A DNA stretch of 64,000 nucleotides. Origin: Candidatus Protochlamydia amoebophila UWE25. GTDB taxonomy: Bacteria; Chlamydiota; Chlamydiia; Chlamydiales; Parachlamydiaceae. The notes below the pieces were generated by a model, which did not search any database, was not told the origin of the DNA, and saw nothing but the letters and a program-made list of their open reading frames with translations. This document shows, in pieces, positions 61,759 to 64,000 of the stretch (position 1 is its first letter; the number at the start of each line of letters is the position of its first letter). Position numbers and translations under genes: made by a program. The DNA is taken from positions 2,232,001-2,296,000 of the forward strand of contig NC_005861.2 of NCBI RefSeq assembly GCF_000011565.2, read 5' to 3'.

Positions 61759-61990
61759 TTAGGTGTTGCGAAGAATGAGTTGTTGCGTATCAAAAGTGAT
61801 TCCATCTTCATCACACGTCAATCCTGCAATTTCCGTGACGATGCGCTATACACTATACATTGTTAATTTTAGTTGAACGTTTAGCAAATAAATCAATATC
61901 CTTGGTAGGTCTATGAACCCCTTTGAATCCTAAATTTAGCATGAGACCACCTTTAAGAAATTCATAAAAATAATATGATTCTTCTAGACC
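61759..61990 (-). pseudogene. Remnant of an AbiEii-type nucleotidyltransferase toxin gene
   Basis: On the minus strand the frame reads YYFYEFLKGGLMLNLGFKGV followed by HRPTKDIDLFAKRSTKINNV, matching the AbiEii/AbiGii motif (LKGG..R.T.DIDL). After a short broken part it continues RIVTEIAGLTCDEDGITFDT and ends. Frame changes and stops show decay. In intact systems such toxins pair with AbiEi antitoxins. None is seen here. Confidence 0.65.
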
Positions 61991-62348
61991 CTAAAGAGTT
62001 ACCAAAAGACCCCCGTTCAAATGATTTTCTAGTTTTCGAACAAAATCCCGATTTTACCAATAATGAAAGATCGCAATTTATAAATAGCCCTCTTTATGGC
62101 CGTTTAAAAGCTGACGTTTTTTTGTCACGTGATAAAACAATTTGGTTTCTATTTTTAAAAAATACTTTGGGACATGTATTTTTAGCGGAAGCCGAGTTAG
62201 TGGACGAACTTCTTACAATTCGAGGGCTTAAAAAAAGTGGGTGAAATTAGGTGTTTTATCTCTTCCACTTAAAAAATATCCTGATCAATTTGATCATACA
62301 TTTATTAGTGATTCAGAGCGGGAAAAATTCAACGAGGAAAACGGTTAA
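61975..62348 (+). pseudogene. Unknown gene with frameshift at an A7 run
   Basis: The frame from 61975 gives 89 residues and stops at 62244. Just before the stop is AAAAAAA at 62230-62236. Adding one A (or a -1 slip) opens WVKLGVLSLPLKKYPDQFDH and runs to TAA at 62346-62348, making about 124 residues in total. No family is recognised. Either a recent frameshift, or expression by slippage at the A run. The 5' end overlaps the AbiEii remnant on the opposite strand. Confidence 0.5.
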
Positions 62349-62435
62349 ATTATGTCCAAACATGAAATTATTTCAAAGAGATGCCTTGCATTCAAAATTA
62401 TTATCGTATTCCTCTACAGCTATAGTAAACCATCT

Positions 62436-62555
62436 TCATTGATAATAAGAAGCTGTACTGACTTCATACTTGCGACAAACTTCTACAAGAGGTATTTCTG
62501 AGTCGACTTCTTTTAGGATTTTAATAATTTGTTCTTCTATGAAGCTTTCCTTCAT
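62436..62555 (-). mobile_element. IS3-family OrfA fragment
   Basis: The minus-strand frame from ATG 62555 reads MKESFIEEQIIKILKEVDSE followed by IPLVEVCRKYEVSTASYYQ and a stop. This matches the helix-turn-helix start of IS3-type transposase OrfA (EEQIIxILKE, CRKxxIS..TFY). GGAAAA precedes the ATG. Only 39 codons remain. Confidence 0.75.
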
Positions 62556-62936
62556 ACTGTTTTCCTTTTTTTAAAGGATAGCATAATTTTTTTACTTTCT
62601 GTTGAACCTTTTTTGCGGGGCAATGCCACCTCAAGCCCTATTTTTCCATTTTCTCAAATAAGAATTATCATTTAGCAATGATAATTTTTATATAAAATCT
62701 CGTATAAAAATAAAAAACTGTATACAAAATTATTTAATTATATATACAATTTTTGATTAAATGATTGCGCATTATAGAAAATAAGCACTTTCGCGTAGTT
62801 GTAATGTATCTCATTGAAACGGCAATTAATACCTTTTAAAAAAATTTATTGAGTCAAAACCTTTTTGCGAAATGAAAGGATTTGATCATTCAAAGGCAAA
62901 AAGTAAAGTTAACATCCACCATATAGGAGAAATACT
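62556..62936. other. Spacer, no gene seen
   Basis: About 380 AT-rich bases upstream of the coiled-coil genes. It may carry their promoter. AGGAGAA at 62924-62930 is the ribosome binding site of the next gene. Confidence 0.4.
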
Positions 62937-63731
62937 ATGCAAGTTAACAGTGAAACGTTGACAAGGCCCTACCAAAATAATGCTTTTCAAACTGACCCCA
63001 TTTTGTCTACCGTTTACGGAAATATCGCGAAAATTATACTGACCCAAAACTCAGACCAAGAAAAAGTAAGGCAGATTACAGCTATTTTTACCGAATCTAT
63101 AAACCTGTCTCGTAGTGTTTCAGATGCTTTAGCTTTACAATGTTTAAACGAATTAGAAAAAGAAAACCTCCTATTATTAGAGGCTAATAATAAAATTGAC
63201 TCTGGCAAGCAAGAACTTAAAAAGCAAAATGAAGAGCTTCGTTCAAAAATTGAAAAATTGGTCCAAAAAGCCGATTTGGTTCAAAGAAGTCATGATGAAA
63301 TCAGTGTAAATTTTGGAAACCTGGAACAAGAAAAACAAGCTACTCTTCAAGCACAAGAACAATTAGAAAATGACAATGCAGTATTAACTGCCAAAGTGCA
63401 AGAACTTATTAATAAAGAACAAGTACTTCAAACTCAAAAAATAGCTATTGAAAAGGAAAATAAAGACTTGAAACAAGAAATAGATTTATTGAAAGTACAA
63501 AATGGAGAATTCGAGGTTCGACAAAACAATATTGAACAGCAGCTTGTTGTTTTGAATCAAGAAAATCAGCGATTAAAAGAACGGGCTGAAGAATTCACTT
63601 TCATCGATCAGATAAGCTTCGTTACTAATTTTAGCTGGCGTACTTTTACTAAGTATAATAGTTTGTTTATGAATCATGTTGTATATAGCAAACCCACCCG
63701 TAGAAAGTCAACACAGGGAACAAACTTATGA
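62937..63731 (+). CDS. Coiled-coil protein
   Basis: 264 residues. Residues about 70-220 are a long heptad-rich coiled coil dominated by Glu, Lys, Gln, Asn and Leu. The N-terminal 65 residues are polar and partly helical; the C-terminal 45 are less charged, with aromatic residues (FVTNFSWRTFTKYNSLF). No signal peptide or membrane helix. Such proteins in chlamydiae may be structural or secreted, but nothing here identifies a role. AGGAGAA precedes the ATG. The stop overlaps the next ATG by four bases. Confidence 0.7.
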   Translation: MQVNSETLTRPYQNNAFQTDPILSTVYGNIAKIILTQNSDQEKVRQITAIFTESINLSRSVSDALALQCLNELEKENLLLLEANNKIDSGKQELKKQNEELRSKIEKLVQKADLVQRSHDEISVNFGNLEQEKQATLQAQEQLENDNAVLTAKVQELINKEQVLQTQKIAIEKENKDLKQEIDLLKVQNGEFEVRQNNIEQQLVVLNQENQRLKERAEEFTFIDQISFVTNFSWRTFTKYNSLFMNHVVYSKPTRRKSTQGTNL

Positions 63732-64000
63732 TGATCTATCAAGAAGGAATTTTTTCACCTACAGGGCTGCCTTTACAAGATAAACTTTTAGCCATACAGA
63801 CACGAAAAAAAGCAACACAAGAAAATTTTTTGAAAACTCAACAATCTGATGAAGAAAATCTTCGTTTAGGAAATTTTATCTTAGAGCAAGCAAAAGAAGC
63901 AATGCATGCATTCATCCGCATTGAGGAAGAACAAAAAATTCAAATTTTATCCGTACAGAGGGCATCTGCTGATCTTAACAATTTGCAGCAAAGCATAGAT
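63728..64000 (+). CDS. Helical protein, partial (runs off the window end)
   Basis: At least 91 residues, starting at the ATG that overlaps the previous stop (ATGA); a second ATG follows immediately. The sequence MMIYQEGIFSPTGLPLQDKL is followed by long Glu/Lys/Gln-rich helices without Pro, again likely coiled coil. Tight coupling to the previous gene implies related function. The 3' end is outside the window. Confidence 0.65.
   Translation, partial: MMIYQEGIFSPTGLPLQDKLLAIQTRKKATQENFLKTQQSDEENLRLGNFILEQAKEAMHAFIRIEEEQKIQILSVQRASADLNNLQQSID

Noticed and set aside
62251-62442. 63-codon plus-strand frame
   Set aside because: It overlaps the continuation of the frameshifted gene in another frame and reads as random AT-rich sequence.

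Overview
The window reads as a chromosomal segment of an environmental chlamydia (Parachlamydiaceae, most like Candidatus Protochlamydia amoebophila). The evidence is the low GC content with very AT-rich spacers, the pyrH-frr-mcsA-mcsB block in the order known from Chlamydia, a chlamydial-type general secretion operon, Tol-Pal genes with a LysM protein, many small beta-barrel outer membrane proteins, and decayed transposons. The assignment comes from recognition of gene content and order; no database search was run.

Layout. 0.4-6.7 kb: envelope operon tolQ-tolR-tolA-tolB-pal-LysM followed by murI, behind a good sigma-70-type promoter. 7-12.7 kb: an orphan PhoB-like response regulator, a DMT transporter, a TPR protein, a zinc-ribbon membrane protein and rsmD. 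13-15.3 kb: an outer-membrane-type protein and an MFS transporter. 15.5-19.1 kb: three small exported Cys-containing peptides followed by a DUF692 (MNIO) enzyme and a DUF2063 partner. This has the architecture of the bufferin / HvfABC oxidative RiPP systems, but the precursors are unusual. 19-21.3 kb: a beta-barrel protein, pgeF and a histidine phosphatase.

21.6-25.4 kb: a very AT-rich accessory island bounded by two inverted IS1-family remnants. It carries a protein with a possible permuted papain-like domain and one unknown gene. 25.5-30.2 kb: a TagB/F-like transferase, mcsB and mcsA, tRNA-Lys, tRNA-Glu, frr and pyrH. 30.4-33 kb: a decayed gene, an exported glycosyltransferase resembling eukaryotic collagen galactosyltransferases, and an intimin-type (inverse autotransporter) barrel. 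33.2-39.2 kb: an Xaa-Pro peptidase, a PhoR-like kinase and a moxR-DUF58-BatD-like operon. 40.2-45.1 kb: a YbhGFSR-type ABC efflux operon. 45.2-56.2 kb: an Rsm22-like methyltransferase and a type II secretion operon (D-E-F-G-H-I-J-K order) preceded by a GspC-position gene. 57.2-58.6 kb: rpoN. 58.7-63 kb: a decayed mobile region containing an integrase fragment, IS1 and IS3 fragments, AbiEii toxin remnants and a GNAT-like gene split by a stop codon. The window ends with two overlapping coiled-coil genes.

The most interesting items are the MNIO cluster with non-canonical precursors, the collagen-galactosyltransferase-like exported enzyme, the McsB homolog that has lost the usual guanidino-kinase catalytic residues, the absence of Gly at the expected cleavage position in all four pseudopilins, and the IS1-bounded island with its candidate cysteine-hydrolase effector.
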